Assembly: GCA_964529265.1 (NCBI GenBank)
Contig: CAZGVW010000213.1
Span: forward strand, 1 to 13,702
DNA from: CAZGVW01 sp964529265
GTDB lineage: Bacteria; Planctomycetota; Phycisphaerae; Phycisphaerales; UBA1924
Reading direction: 5' to 3'
DNA length: 13,702 bases
The translations under genes and the position numbers were made by a program. Shown one piece after another: positions 7,254 to 13,702 of this stretch. Within the stretch, counting starts at the first letter, position 1. Each line of letters begins with the position of its first letter. The notes beneath the pieces are model-generated. The model searched no databases. It was not told the origin of the DNA and saw only the letters and a program-made list of their open reading frames with translations.

Positions 7254-7374
7254 AGCGCGGCTCAGTCGGCTCGCAACCCGATAGCCGAACTCGGGGCGGC
7301 GTCAGGTGATCGAGGCCGTGGTCGAGAATGAGCGTCGGGATATCGCTCGAGACGAGGTCGTCGTAACCAGGTTC
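7254..7374 (-). pseudogene. TAP-like alpha/beta-hydrolase C-terminal fragment, frameshifted
   Basis: Minus-strand translation gives PGYDDLVSSDIPTLILDHGLDHLTPP in one frame, then EFGYRVASRLS in another, with the break near 7295. Joined, it resembles the C-terminal strand and Asp loop of TAP-like hydrolases (PTLIL.G..D..TPPE.G..VA..L). The usual Gly before the Asp loop and the catalytic His region are absent, and it runs directly into the permease remnant, so two lost genes were joined by deletion. The 65 bases between this and the next gene show nothing recognisable. Confidence 0.5.
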
Positions 7375-7439
7375 AGGAGGACGTTGCTGGCGTTGAGAGC
7401 GTTGATGCCCGCGCGTCTTCCGTGACGCGCGGTCGCGGT

Positions 7440-7937
7440 TCAGCCGCTCCGGGTGCAGACCAGGAAGAGATGATCGGTGCCGTTGCTGACAGGCACGACG
7501 CGAGCGATTCGAATCGTAACCGTGCGCGGCCGCTCACCGTCATTTGCAGTGAGCACCGCGTTGACCGACGGCCCCTTTCCGGCCTTTGGGTCATAGCCGG
7601 CGACCGACAGCACTGACACCTTGATGTCGGGACGGGTTGCCAGCAGGGTCTGCAGATCGGTCTGCTTGAGAAAGCCTTTCGGCAGCAGCAATGGTGGCCT
7701 GTACGCACTGACGAGGACACGTAGCTCGAACGGACGCCATCCGCCAGAGGTGCCGAGACTCTGGATGTCGGGCGCATATACGTAGACGCGATCCGTCAGC
7801 GCGACATAGCTTTCCTGATCCAGTCGCTGATCTGTCCGTCCGTCGCAGGTCTGCGCCTGCGCCTGCGCCTCCGCCTGCATCGCGTGCACGGCGACGACAA
7901 ACGTCAACACGATCGTGCAGAGGGTCCGTAACGTCAT
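7440..7937 (-). CDS. Small secreted protein of unknown family, coupled to the TIR gene
   Basis: 165 residues. A signal peptide (MTLRTLCTIVLTFVVAVHAMQAEA) ends in an Ala-Gln repeat. The mature part is strand-rich (YVALTDRVYVYAPDI, PFELRVLVSA, IKVSVLSVAGYD, RTVTIRIARVVPV, DHLFLVCT) with two Cys, 31 and 161, near the two ends of the mature chain, which could form a disulfide. No enzyme motif is visible, and I do not recognise a family. The ATG overlaps the stop of the TIR gene (ATGA at 7937-7934), so the two are translationally coupled and probably act together. Since the TIR protein has an extracytoplasmic beta domain, this protein may bind it in the periplasm; that is inference. Confidence 0.75.
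   Translation of the reverse strand: MTLRTLCTIVLTFVVAVHAMQAEAQAQAQTCDGRTDQRLDQESYVALTDRVYVYAPDIQSLGTSGGWRPFELRVLVSAYRPPLLLPKGFLKQTDLQTLLATRPDIKVSVLSVAGYDPKAGKGPSVNAVLTANDGERPRTVTIRIARVVPVSNGTDHLFLVCTRSG
7853..7876. repeat. Hexanucleotide tandem repeat (GCGCCT) in a signal-peptide coding region
   Basis: Three perfect GCGCCT units and one CCGCCT unit encode the AEAQAQAQ stretch at the signal-peptide cleavage region of the secreted TIR partner. Unit changes keep the frame, so length variation would only alter the cleavage linker. Confidence 0.6.
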
Positions 7938-8938
7938 TGGTGTCCAGCCACGTGAAACGCCAGCTGCGCCTCGGCAAGCCGGACCACGAATTCGTATGGC
8001 TTTTCCTGGCCGATGTGGACTCGTAAGCGGATCGGGATTCGCGCGTCGTTCTGGAGCTCCGGCGCCGAGAAGGCGAAGGTGCCGCTGCCGTCGCAGGATT
8101 TCGGCACCTTGCGCTCGCCTCCGCTGGCGAGATCCTGCACGTACGCCTCGACCTCGGAGCACCGCACCCTCCGGTCGCGGCTGTCGTGCACCAGGCCCGA
8201 AAACGAGAACTGCTTGAACGCCTGGTCGCTCGCCAGCTGGGCGTCACGCAATTGTGCGCTGATCTGTTGCTCGCTGGCTGTGCGCTGTTTTGCGGATTCG
8301 CTCCGGATCCCGAGTGCCCACGCAGCCGTCACGCCGACCGCTGCGACCAGTACGGCACATCCCGCCGCCATGGCAATTGCCATCCGGCGGTGTCGACCGG
8401 AGCGGGTCAGCTCGTTCTCGTGGGCGGTGCGCTGGTGCGCCAATTCGACGCGCGCGGAACGATCGATCAAATTCATCATCGGCGCGACGAAGCTCGCGAA
8501 GGGGCGGCCCGACAGCCCGAACTTCGGTCGCACCTCCTTGACAAACGCATAAACGTCCTCTGCATCGCACAGCGTGACGATCACGTGACCGGCGTACGGA
8601 GCCGGCACGACCTCGTCGCGCGCGCGTACGGGCGTGACAATATAGAACTGCAGCTCACGGTCCCACACCTCGTCGGCGATTGCGGCGCACTCGTACTGCA
8701 CCCACTCCCGCCCGCGCGAGCTCGGTGTCGCCAGCAGGAAGAAGGCTCGCGCCGAACTCAGCCGTCCGGTGATCTGCTCGCGGAGCTCACCGCCGGCGTC
8801 CAAACCGTAGTTTGCGTCGCTCGTGCAGGTGATATCGGCCGGGTCCAGCTCGAGTGCAGCTTCCAGCAGTTTTGCCAGCGACGCCGCCAGGTCGCGGTCT
8901 TCGTGCGCGTGGCTGATGAATACACCCTTGCGTTCCAT
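7934..8938 (-). CDS. TIR-domain protein with a membrane helix and extracytoplasmic beta domain
   Basis: 334 residues. Residues 1-140 are a TIR domain: GVFISHAHEDRDLA (box 1, 5-18), then ITCTSDANYGLDAGGELREQI, then ARAFFLLATPSSRGREWVQYECAA, where Glu83 fits the catalytic Glu of NAD-cleaving TIRs, and FYIVTPVRA near 98-106. A basic stretch (GRHRR, 181-185) precedes one membrane helix (186-211), so the TIR should be cytoplasmic. Residues 212-235 are a probable coiled coil, and 236-334 form a beta-rich domain (FSGLVHDSRDRRVRCSEVEAY, GTFAFSAP, IRLRVHIG) with Cys260 and Cys282, resembling carboxypeptidase-regulatory or Ig-like sandwiches. TIR domains in bacteria commonly hydrolyse NAD or make signalling nucleotides in immunity. 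Start: ATG at 8938 with GGGAG 7 bases upstream (8946-8950). Overlaps the next gene by 4 bases. The specific role is unknown. Confidence 0.88.
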   Translation of the reverse strand: MERKGVFISHAHEDRDLAASLAKLLEAALELDPADITCTSDANYGLDAGGELREQITGRLSSARAFFLLATPSSRGREWVQYECAAIADEVWDRELQFYIVTPVRARDEVVPAPYAGHVIVTLCDAEDVYAFVKEVRPKFGLSGRPFASFVAPMMNLIDRSARVELAHQRTAHENELTRSGRHRRMAIAMAAGCAVLVAAVGVTAAWALGIRSESAKQRTASEQQISAQLRDAQLASDQAFKQFSFSGLVHDSRDRRVRCSEVEAYVQDLASGGERKVPKSCDGSGTFAFSAPELQNDARIPIRLRVHIGQEKPYEFVVRLAEAQLAFHVAGHQ

Positions 8939-8957
8939 GGCAGTGCTCCCGGCGAGG

Positions 8958-8985
8958 ATTCTGCCACGACTGGCGTGAGTGTCAA
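8958..8985 (-). promoter_or_regulatory. Promoter of the TIR two-gene unit
   Basis: On the minus strand a consensus TTGACA (8985-8980) and CAGAAT (8963-8958, 4 of 6 matches) are 16 bases apart. Transcription would begin near 8951, giving a leader of about a dozen bases that contains the GGGAG ribosome-binding site. The TTGACA overlaps the stop codon of the truncated gene upstream. Confidence 0.6.
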
Positions 8986-9122
8986 GCATCGACAAGGACG
9001 ACCTCGGTGCGCGCGTTGAATTGCTGGGCCTGGGAGAACAGCGGACCTGCGGCCGCCGTGATCGCCAGGAGGAGGAGGCCGATGAGGAACACGCCAGCGG
9101 ACCGCCGGACACAATGCGGCAC
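8982..9122 (-). pseudogene. Truncated start of a VWA-type secreted protein
   Basis: From a GTG at 9122 (with GAGG upstream) the frame reads MPHCVRRSAGVFLIGLLLLA, then ITAAAGPLFSQAQQFNARTEVVLVDA and stops at 8982-8984. The signal peptide followed by QxFxxRTExVxVD is the usual beginning of acidobacterial secreted VWA-domain proteins, where this strand leads into a long beta domain. Here it ends after 46 residues, directly where the TIR promoter begins. It is most likely the broken 5' end of a gene cut off when the TIR unit arrived or by deletion; a genuine small exported peptide is less likely. Confidence 0.45.
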
Positions 9123-9161
9123 CGACGGACCTCGGTTCGGCAGCGGCAGGCAGGCGCGGGG

Positions 9162-10037
9162 TTAAGGCGTCTTCAGGTGCTTGTTGAAGAACGCGAACAT
9201 GCGCCGCGCGCCCTGGACGATCGCGTCGCCGTGTCCGGCACCGCGAATCTCATGGTACTCGTGCGTCATCTTCAGTTCGTTCATCTTCGCCACCCACTCG
9301 CGGGTCTGTTCAACGGGCACCGCACGATCCTGATCGCCGTGGATGAGCATGAACGGCAGGGAGCGGGCCGGCTCCAGATCGGCGGGTGTCTGCCATCGCG
9401 TCCTGACTGCAGGCGCCGAGGCCGCGACCGCCGCCCAGATGTCGCGATGCTTGACGCCAAGGAACAGCGCGCCGGCGCCGCCCATTGACTGACCCGCCAG
9501 GTAGATCCGTCGCTCGTCGACGTTGAATTCCTTTCGCATCAGCTCCAGGACATTCAAGACATCCTTCTCGCTGAGCTCGCCGAGATTCGCCGGCGACCCA
9601 CGGCCGGAACTCGGCCCATTGGCGCCATACCACCCCTGAAGGTTGTAGCCGGTCGGAGCGGCGACGATGTAGCCGGCGTTCTGGGCGGCATCGGCGATCA
9701 GCCGCAGCCACGCGGTGGGTGGCACGCCGAGACCGTGCAGCGCGATGAGCAACGGGCTCTTCTTGTCCCGGTTGACTTTGGTCGAGACGAACACGGCGTA
9801 CTCGAGTTCCTCGTTGGTATCGGAGAACAGGTAGCTGCGCGTCTCGATGCGTCCGGCCGCGGCGCTTGCCATCGCGGCCGCGCGACCACCCGCTGGCGCG
9901 CCGCGCCGCCCGCCCGTGCCGCCGCGAGGCGGACCGATGCCGCCGCCGCGGCCACGTCCTTGCTCGGCGGCGAGCTCCGGAATGCCGGAAACGGTCACGC
10001 CAATCAGCACGACAATGAGAGCTCTGACAAGACGCAT
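9162..10037 (-). CDS. Secreted PHB-depolymerase/feruloyl-esterase-like alpha/beta hydrolase
   Basis: 291 residues. A signal peptide (MRLVRALIVVLIGVTVSGIP) is followed by a Gly/Arg-rich low-complexity linker (27-52), then an alpha/beta-hydrolase domain: PLLIALHGLG (oxyanion loop, 95-104), GYNLQGWYG, the nucleophile elbow GQSMGG with Ser184, MLIHGDQDRAVP with Asp237 as likely acid, and GAGHGD with His279. The layout matches the LpqC/PHB depolymerase (Esterase_PHB) group, which hydrolyses polyesters or aromatic esters outside the cytoplasm. The ATG at 10037 gives the signal peptide; an in-frame GTG at 10085 lies inside the promoter and is unlikely. No Shine-Dalgarno is visible. It is monocistronic, with fragments upstream. 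Confidence 0.88.
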   Translation of the reverse strand: MRLVRALIVVLIGVTVSGIPELAAEQGRGRGGGIGPPRGGTGGRRGAPAGGRAAAMASAAAGRIETRSYLFSDTNEELEYAVFVSTKVNRDKKSPLLIALHGLGVPPTAWLRLIADAAQNAGYIVAAPTGYNLQGWYGANGPSSGRGSPANLGELSEKDVLNVLELMRKEFNVDERRIYLAGQSMGGAGALFLGVKHRDIWAAVAASAPAVRTRWQTPADLEPARSLPFMLIHGDQDRAVPVEQTREWVAKMNELKMTHEYHEIRGAGHGDAIVQGARRMFAFFNKHLKTP

Positions 10038-10056
10038 GAACAACCGCGCGGCACCT

Positions 10057-10085
10057 AGATTACGCGGGGCCGGTCGTGGCGACAA
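10057..10085 (-). promoter_or_regulatory. Probable promoter of the esterase gene
   Basis: Minus-strand TTGTCG (10085-10080) and TAATCT (10062-10057) are separated by 17 bases, which would start transcription near 10050, 13 bases before the ATG. Matches to the sigma-70 consensus are only partial. Confidence 0.35.
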
Positions 10086-10102
10086 GAGAACGGTGACGAA
10101 TC

Positions 10103-10168
10103 CGGCGTCCGTACATCGACGGCAACAAGCGCATCGCCTTTCTGGCGATGGTCACGTTCCTCGAGCGC
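10103..10168 (+). pseudogene. Fic/Doc motif fragment
   Basis: The plus strand reads IRRPYIDGNKRIAFLAMVTFLER, which matches the Fic/Doc active-site signature HPFxDGNKR...A...FL except that the catalytic His of the motif is replaced by Arg. Nothing upstream resembles the rest of a Doc toxin or an antitoxin, and the frame continues straight into an unrelated epimerase fragment. It is a gene remnant, not an active toxin. Confidence 0.5.
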
Positions 10169-10420
10169 ACGACGGAGCGCAGTTTTGTCGAGGCGCTGGC
10201 ACGGGCTGCCGATCTCGAGCCCACGTTCGTGTCAGTGCCGCGAGAGCGGATCCGCAAGGCCGGCGGCAGCTCATCGGCCGCGATCTGTACTTCGGCGAGT
10301 ACCTCGACCTGCCGCCGCATACCGAGATCGTGGAGAAAGCGCCGCGTCTGCTGGGCGTGGCGCCGACGCCGCTCGAGCGCGCTCTGGACCTCAGCGAACT
10401 CCGCCGATTCTGCGATCCGC
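10169..10420 (+). pseudogene. NAD-dependent epimerase/dehydratase C-terminal fragment, frameshifted
   Basis: One frame reads SFVEALARAADLEPTFVSVP then RERIRKAGG; after a shift near 10258-10266 a second frame reads QLIGRDLYFGEYLDLPPHTE then IVEKAPRLLGVAPTPLERALD. Together these resemble the substrate-domain C-terminus of short-chain NAD-dependent epimerases (...VPRE...L...YLDLPP.T......LG..PT...ALE). The Rossmann N-terminus is absent. It is fused in frame to the Fic fragment, which marks an old deletion junction. Between 10420 and the inverted repeat at 10546 nothing is recognised. Confidence 0.6.
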
Positions 10421-10545
10421 TCGCCAACCGACAGGTCTGCGACGACCGATCGAAGGCAGCGACTAGCGACCTGTTCCGCTTTCGAGATCATCTGTTGGCA
10501 AGAAGCCGTAAACGCTTTGGCTGCTCAGCCCTGAGAGTGACTGAG

Positions 10546-10574
10546 CAACTCGGTTCGAATCGAACCGAGTTGCG
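10546..10574. repeat. Perfect 14-base inverted repeat with one-base centre
   Basis: Arms GCAACTCGGTTCGA and TCGAACCGAGTTGC pair perfectly around a single A. It lies 19 bases beyond the stop of the 59-residue membrane protein gene (minus strand), so it could end that transcript as a stem-loop, but no T run follows. A binding site for a dimeric protein or a recombination site is also possible. The GGTTCGAATC core resembles a tRNA T-loop, but no tRNA folds here. Confidence 0.6.
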
Positions 10575-10592
10575 AACCGACGTCCGTGTCGA

Positions 10593-10772
10593 TCACTTGG
10601 CCGGCTTCGGTGCTGGAGTGTCAATGACAACGATTATGAATGTTGCAATCGGACCAAGGAGAAGAGACGCCAGGAACCACGCCATGCGACTTCGGCCCTT
10701 CGACTGAGCGAGGCCGGCGTTGATGAGCGCCAGAGTGCCCCAACCGACCACATAACCTTGACCAAACTGCAC
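10593..10772 (-). CDS. Small two-helix membrane protein, unknown function
   Basis: 59 residues from a GTG at 10772 with AGGA 8 bases upstream. Helix 1 is about residues 7-22 (YVVGWGTLALINAGLA), a basic turn KGRSR follows, and helix 2 is about 31-50 (AWFLASLLLGPIATFIIVVI); the end is PAPKPAK. The SKGRSxxAWFLxxLLLGPIA layout is that of a widespread class of small bacterial membrane proteins of unknown role, often found alone or attached to zinc ribbons. A longer reading from 10814 adds residues with no signal. It is alone, with a 14-base inverted repeat just downstream. Confidence 0.65.
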   Translation of the reverse strand: MQFGQGYVVGWGTLALINAGLAQSKGRSRMAWFLASLLLGPIATFIIVVIDTPAPKPAK

Positions 10773-10935
10773 GTGGCCCGTCCTTTCTTCCTGACCAGCC
10801 TGGCGAACTGCCACTTCAGCAAACGCGGCTGCTGATGATCTCGCGGGCCGCCATCGTCTGCAAGCCGATGTCAGTCGGTAGGCGTTCCGGCGTATCTGGA
10901 CGGGTCAGCGACCGCTCCCATGACAGCCACGCCCG

Positions 10936-11898
10936 CTACTCGCGTGCGGCGGGAAACCCGATTTCGTAGAACTCGTCCGGGAAGTCGCGGCAGTCGAACG
11001 GACAGACGCTGCGCCGGATGACCAATCGTCGGCCATCCGCCGAGATCGCGATGGGAACCACGTACGGCGAGATGCCGAACACTTTGCCCAGGCTGTACCG
11101 ACGCCAGGCTCTGATATCAATCACCTCGACCGGCTCGAAGACGATCCAGCGCGAGTCGTCGGTCATGTACGCGTAGGACACGGGGTCGGCGGTCAGCGTG
11201 ACCGGCTTGCTGCCGCGCTCGACGAACGCCAGGCGGAAGCGTCCGACATCGCCCTCGTCGGTTGCGTCGGTGGGCGAGAGCGTGAACTCCCCGTTGCGCG
11301 CGCGGAGGGTCTGCGTGCCGAAGGTCGGCTCGACGGCGAGCCACGTGCGGCCGTCGATCGCGACCGGACCAGACAATCGGCGCACGGTGAATCCGCCCGC
11401 GGATGGATCAAGGATCGGCGATTTCGAGCGATCGGAAGCACCCTGCCCTACCGCCACCACGCCGTCCAGGCTGCGGAACCCGGTGACGCGGAAAAACCGC
11501 TCGTCGTCAATAACGTTCCGATGGGGGTCGAGGTCCGCCCAGATCGGGTATCCGTATTCGCGGTCGTACCGCACGGAGACCCGGCTGTCGCCGGTGGCCA
11601 GCGTTCGGCGAATCACCGCGAACAGTTTTTCCACGGTGCCATGGGTTTCGTGGAGCGACTGCAACGCCCTGCTTGAATCCCGGGGTGGCTGAGCCTTGCC
11701 TTCGATGACCCGAAACGCCGCACCGCTTCGTGCCCACGCACCCATCACGGAGATCTTGAACTCGTAGGCCTGCGGTTGTCGCGTCAGCCATCGCGTCTCC
11801 GCTTGTGCCAGCGCGAGGGCCGGTACCTTCTCCTGCGCACCTGGCACCCCGAGAGAAGCGCCCAGCAGAACCATTGCCGCCACGCCCCACACGTTCAT
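10936..11898 (-). CDS. Secreted protein with DUF6174-like domain and C-terminal beta region
   Basis: 320 residues. A signal peptide (MNVWGVAAMVLLGASLGVPGA) is followed by a domain at about 28-140 with LAQAETRWLTRQPQAYEFKI, a region ending TVEKLFAVIRRTL, and VRYDREYGYPIWADLD...IDDERFFRVTGF. That arrangement (a Tyr-rich first strand, YDxxYGYP and a DDE near the end) is the DUF6174 pattern. Residues 165-320 are strand-rich, with SYAYMTDDSRWIVFEP and AISADGRRLVIRR reminiscent of propeller blades, and a CPFDC motif at 299-303. The function is unknown. ATG at 11898 has GGGA 6 bases upstream. The 163 bases between its stop and the small membrane protein start, and the 220 bases upstream to 12121, hold nothing I recognise. 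Confidence 0.8.
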   Translation of the reverse strand: MNVWGVAAMVLLGASLGVPGAQEKVPALALAQAETRWLTRQPQAYEFKISVMGAWARSGAAFRVIEGKAQPPRDSSRALQSLHETHGTVEKLFAVIRRTLATGDSRVSVRYDREYGYPIWADLDPHRNVIDDERFFRVTGFRSLDGVVAVGQGASDRSKSPILDPSAGGFTVRRLSGPVAIDGRTWLAVEPTFGTQTLRARNGEFTLSPTDATDEGDVGRFRLAFVERGSKPVTLTADPVSYAYMTDDSRWIVFEPVEVIDIRAWRRYSLGKVFGISPYVVPIAISADGRRLVIRRSVCPFDCRDFPDEFYEIGFPAARE

Positions 11899-12121
11899 GT
11901 CTGTCCCGAATCAGTTTCGCGCATATCCAGGGAGACTGCAGCCCGAAGGAGTCAGCCGAGTGGCTCAGCATCGCCAGGGGCTACGCCGAGCCAAGGAGCC
12001 GCCATCGGCGAACAGCCGAACGATTCCTGCTCGTTCCTCCGGACCGGACCGACCCCTCAGTCGCGCCGCCAATCCCGTGACCGTGAACTGGACGGCGGGG
12101 CTGAAAAGGCAGTAAGACCGC

Positions 12122-13702
12122 TCAGCTGATCATGTAGGGACGCATCATCTCGTGATCCTCGTGCGAGAGGATGTGGCAGTGCCAGACGTACTCGCCCGCG
12201 AGATCGAACTTCGCGATGATGCGCGTCACCTCTCGCGGGTACATCAGCACCGTGTCCTTCCATCCCGTTTCGTTCGGCTCCGGCGGATGCGGCTGGCCGA
12301 TGAGGCGCACGTCTGACAGCCGTCCCGACGCCTCATCCTGATGCGCGGTGAAGCGCTGCCGGCCGAGCACCTGAAATGACACTTCGTGCAGATGGATCGG
12401 GTGCGCGTCCTCGGTGGCGTTGTAGACCTCCCACACTTCCACGTCGTTGTGCTGCACCAGCTCGGTCATCGGGTCCATCCATCCCAGCGCACCGGCGGCC
12501 ACCGTGCCGAGCAGCGGCTGCAACCGCCCGTATGCATCTTCGCCTTCGAACAACAAGAGATAGCGCGTCGGCCCGGTCTGTACCAGCGGCGCGATCGCGC
12601 CGTGCACTGGCCGCAGGTCGGACGGCAGCGTGGTGACCGGTCGCGTGGAATCGAGTGGGCGATTCACGTTGAACGCGAGAATGCGTCCGACCGCCCGGCG
12701 ATCCGGCGGCTTGCCCTTCGGGAACGGCTCGCGCGCGTTGTTCTGGACGATGACGAACTGCCCCGCGGCATCGGAAAAATCGATCACGACATCGGCCCGC
12801 TCGCCAGGCCCGAGCAGCAGCTGGCTCATCGCGACGGGTGCGTTGAGCAGACCGGTATCGCTGCCGATCTGGTGGATGGGCAGCGCGTGTGACAGAAAGA
12901 GGTTGTAGAAGCGCGAATCCGATCCGTTCAGCAGACGGAGCCGGTACGGCCGCGGCTCGACCTCGAGCACAGGCCAGGCCTGGCCGTTGACGAGAATCAC
13001 GTCGCCGAAGAACTCCGGCAGAACGGACGGCGATGGAGCACCGTGCTCTTCGGACTCCGACGGATAGAACAACTGTCCGCTCCCGGTGAACATCCGATCT
13101 TGGATAACGATCGGCACCTCGTACGGCCACTGCGGCAGATGGCCGGCGGCGGCGAGGGCATCCTCGTTGTCGTCGCGAAGGATGTAGAAACCGGCGAGTC
13201 CCGCGTACACGTTGAGGCGCGTGATCCCGAGCGCGTGATCGTGGTACCAGAGCGTGGCGGCTTCCTGATCGTTCAGGTACTCGTACACCGGATTGAAAAG
13301 ACGACCGACCTGCGAGAGGTAGGGCGTGAACCAGGCGTCCGGCAGCCCATCGCTCGAGCTCCGATTGTGACCGCCATGCAGGTGCGTCACGACCGGCACG
13401 CCGCTGGACGGATAGCCGGCCGGCATCGCCCAGTGCACGCTGGTGTCGATCGGCAGCAGATGCGGCCGCGGCGTTCCTGATCCATCGATCAGCTCGTTGC
13501 TCCAGCGCACCAGGACCGGCAGGTCCTTGCGCGCCACGATCGTGCGTCCCGGGTAGGTTGGAGCCTGCGTCGCGGTGCCATATCCCCACACGGTCGTCAT
13601 CAATGGCGTGCCGGTGTCGGGATCGACGAGACCGAGCGACTGCTGGAACTGGCGCATGCCGATCTCGTAGTACGCCCCTCCCGGGACGACCGGCTGATAC
13701 AC
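12122..13702 (-). CDS. CotA/bilirubin-oxidase-like multicopper oxidase; N-terminus off the right edge
   Basis: 526 residues are present. All four copper-ligand blocks of a three-domain multicopper oxidase are seen: THLHGG (His107, His109), WYHDHALG (His154, His156), HPIHLH (434-439) and HCHILSHEDHEMM (His508, Cys509, His510, His514, axial Met519). Cys509 and the two flanking His link the type 1 copper to the trinuclear centre. The spacing from Cys to Met (10 residues) equals that of spore-coat laccase CotA. Such enzymes oxidise phenols, bilirubin or metals with reduction of oxygen to water. The ORF is open to the window edge, and the GTG there is not a credible start: a signal peptide and first strands are expected outside. 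No terminator is evident after the TGA at 12122. Confidence 0.93.
   Translation of the reverse strand: MYQPVVPGGAYYEIGMRQFQQSLGLVDPDTGTPLMTTVWGYGTATQAPTYPGRTIVARKDLPVLVRWSNELIDGSGTPRPHLLPIDTSVHWAMPAGYPSSGVPVVTHLHGGHNRSSSDGLPDAWFTPYLSQVGRLFNPVYEYLNDQEAATLWYHDHALGITRLNVYAGLAGFYILRDDNEDALAAAGHLPQWPYEVPIVIQDRMFTGSGQLFYPSESEEHGAPSPSVLPEFFGDVILVNGQAWPVLEVEPRPYRLRLLNGSDSRFYNLFLSHALPIHQIGSDTGLLNAPVAMSQLLLGPGERADVVIDFSDAAGQFVIVQNNAREPFPKGKPPDRRAVGRILAFNVNRPLDSTRPVTTLPSDLRPVHGAIAPLVQTGPTRYLLLFEGEDAYGRLQPLLGTVAAGALGWMDPMTELVQHNDVEVWEVYNATEDAHPIHLHEVSFQVLGRQRFTAHQDEASGRLSDVRLIGQPHPPEPNETGWKDTVLMYPREVTRIIAKFDLAGEYVWHCHILSHEDHEMMRPYMIS

Noticed and set aside
8979..9488. Plus-strand 169-codon frame across the esterase C-terminus
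   Set aside because: Antisense to the esterase's catalytic region; no domain in its own translation.
10060..10491. Minus-strand frame of 143 codons over the Fic/epimerase remnants
   Set aside because: No recognisable domain; the plus strand shows clear family matches in the same bases, so this is probably a shadow.
10500..10580. Possible tRNA because of GGTTCGAATC
   Set aside because: The motif is part of a perfect palindrome; no acceptor, D or anticodon stems can be formed around it.
1..13702. CRISPR array, insertion sequence or integrase
   Set aside because: No regularly spaced repeats, transposase or recombinase motifs were seen; the fragments look like deletion debris without mobile-element ends.

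Overview
The window is GC-rich, gene-dense DNA with frequent GTG starts. Its most diagnostic genes are a PadR-type regulator coupled to a large duplicated FtsX/MacB-type permease with no ATPase gene beside it. That pairing is the ADOP arrangement typical of Acidobacteriota. Many secreted or outer-membrane proteins and pieces of a sulfatase and VWA-type protein point the same way: a soil-type acidobacterium, perhaps near the Vicinamibacteria. This is an inference from gene content; there is no rRNA or tRNA here to confirm it.

Left part (1-2738, all minus strand). In transcription order this holds an SGNH-hydrolase-like lipoprotein (2738-1740), a predicted outer-membrane beta-barrel (1604-831), an 86-residue cysteine-containing exported or membrane protein (823-563), and the N-terminal 183 residues of a penicillin-acylase-family Ntn hydrolase that leaves the window (549-1). 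The last three are packed 7 to 13 bases apart and look like one operon. The lipoprotein is separated from them by about 135 bases containing a perfect 20-base all-GC palindrome.

Middle left (2739-5926, plus strand). The PadR gene appears to be leaderless: a promoter ends 7 bases before its GTG, and an imperfect palindrome sits between the -35 and -10. Its stop codon overlaps the start of the 868-residue ADOP permease (ATGA).

Decay zone (5927-7439). No intact large gene fills this stretch except a five-helix membrane protein (6854-6321). Around it lie recognisable fragments: a frameshifted sulfatase piece, the C-terminal end of a second ADOP/FtsX permease with a frameshift, and a TAP-like alpha/beta-hydrolase C-terminus with a frameshift. 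The membrane protein's start overlaps the stop of the permease remnant.

TIR locus (7440-8985, minus). A promoter with a consensus TTGACA and a good ribosome-binding site precede a TIR-domain protein with one membrane helix, a short coiled coil and a predicted extracytoplasmic beta domain. Its stop overlaps the start of a small secreted protein of unknown family. This two-gene unit is the best candidate for something undescribed. It is flanked upstream by the truncated start of a VWA-type secreted protein.

Right part (9162-13702, minus). This holds a secreted PHB-depolymerase-like esterase, then a second patch of fragments (Fic/Doc motif and NAD-dependent epimerase C-terminus, plus strand) with a perfect 14-base inverted repeat, a 59-residue two-helix membrane protein, a secreted protein with a DUF6174-like domain, and a CotA-like multicopper oxidase whose N-terminus is off the right edge.
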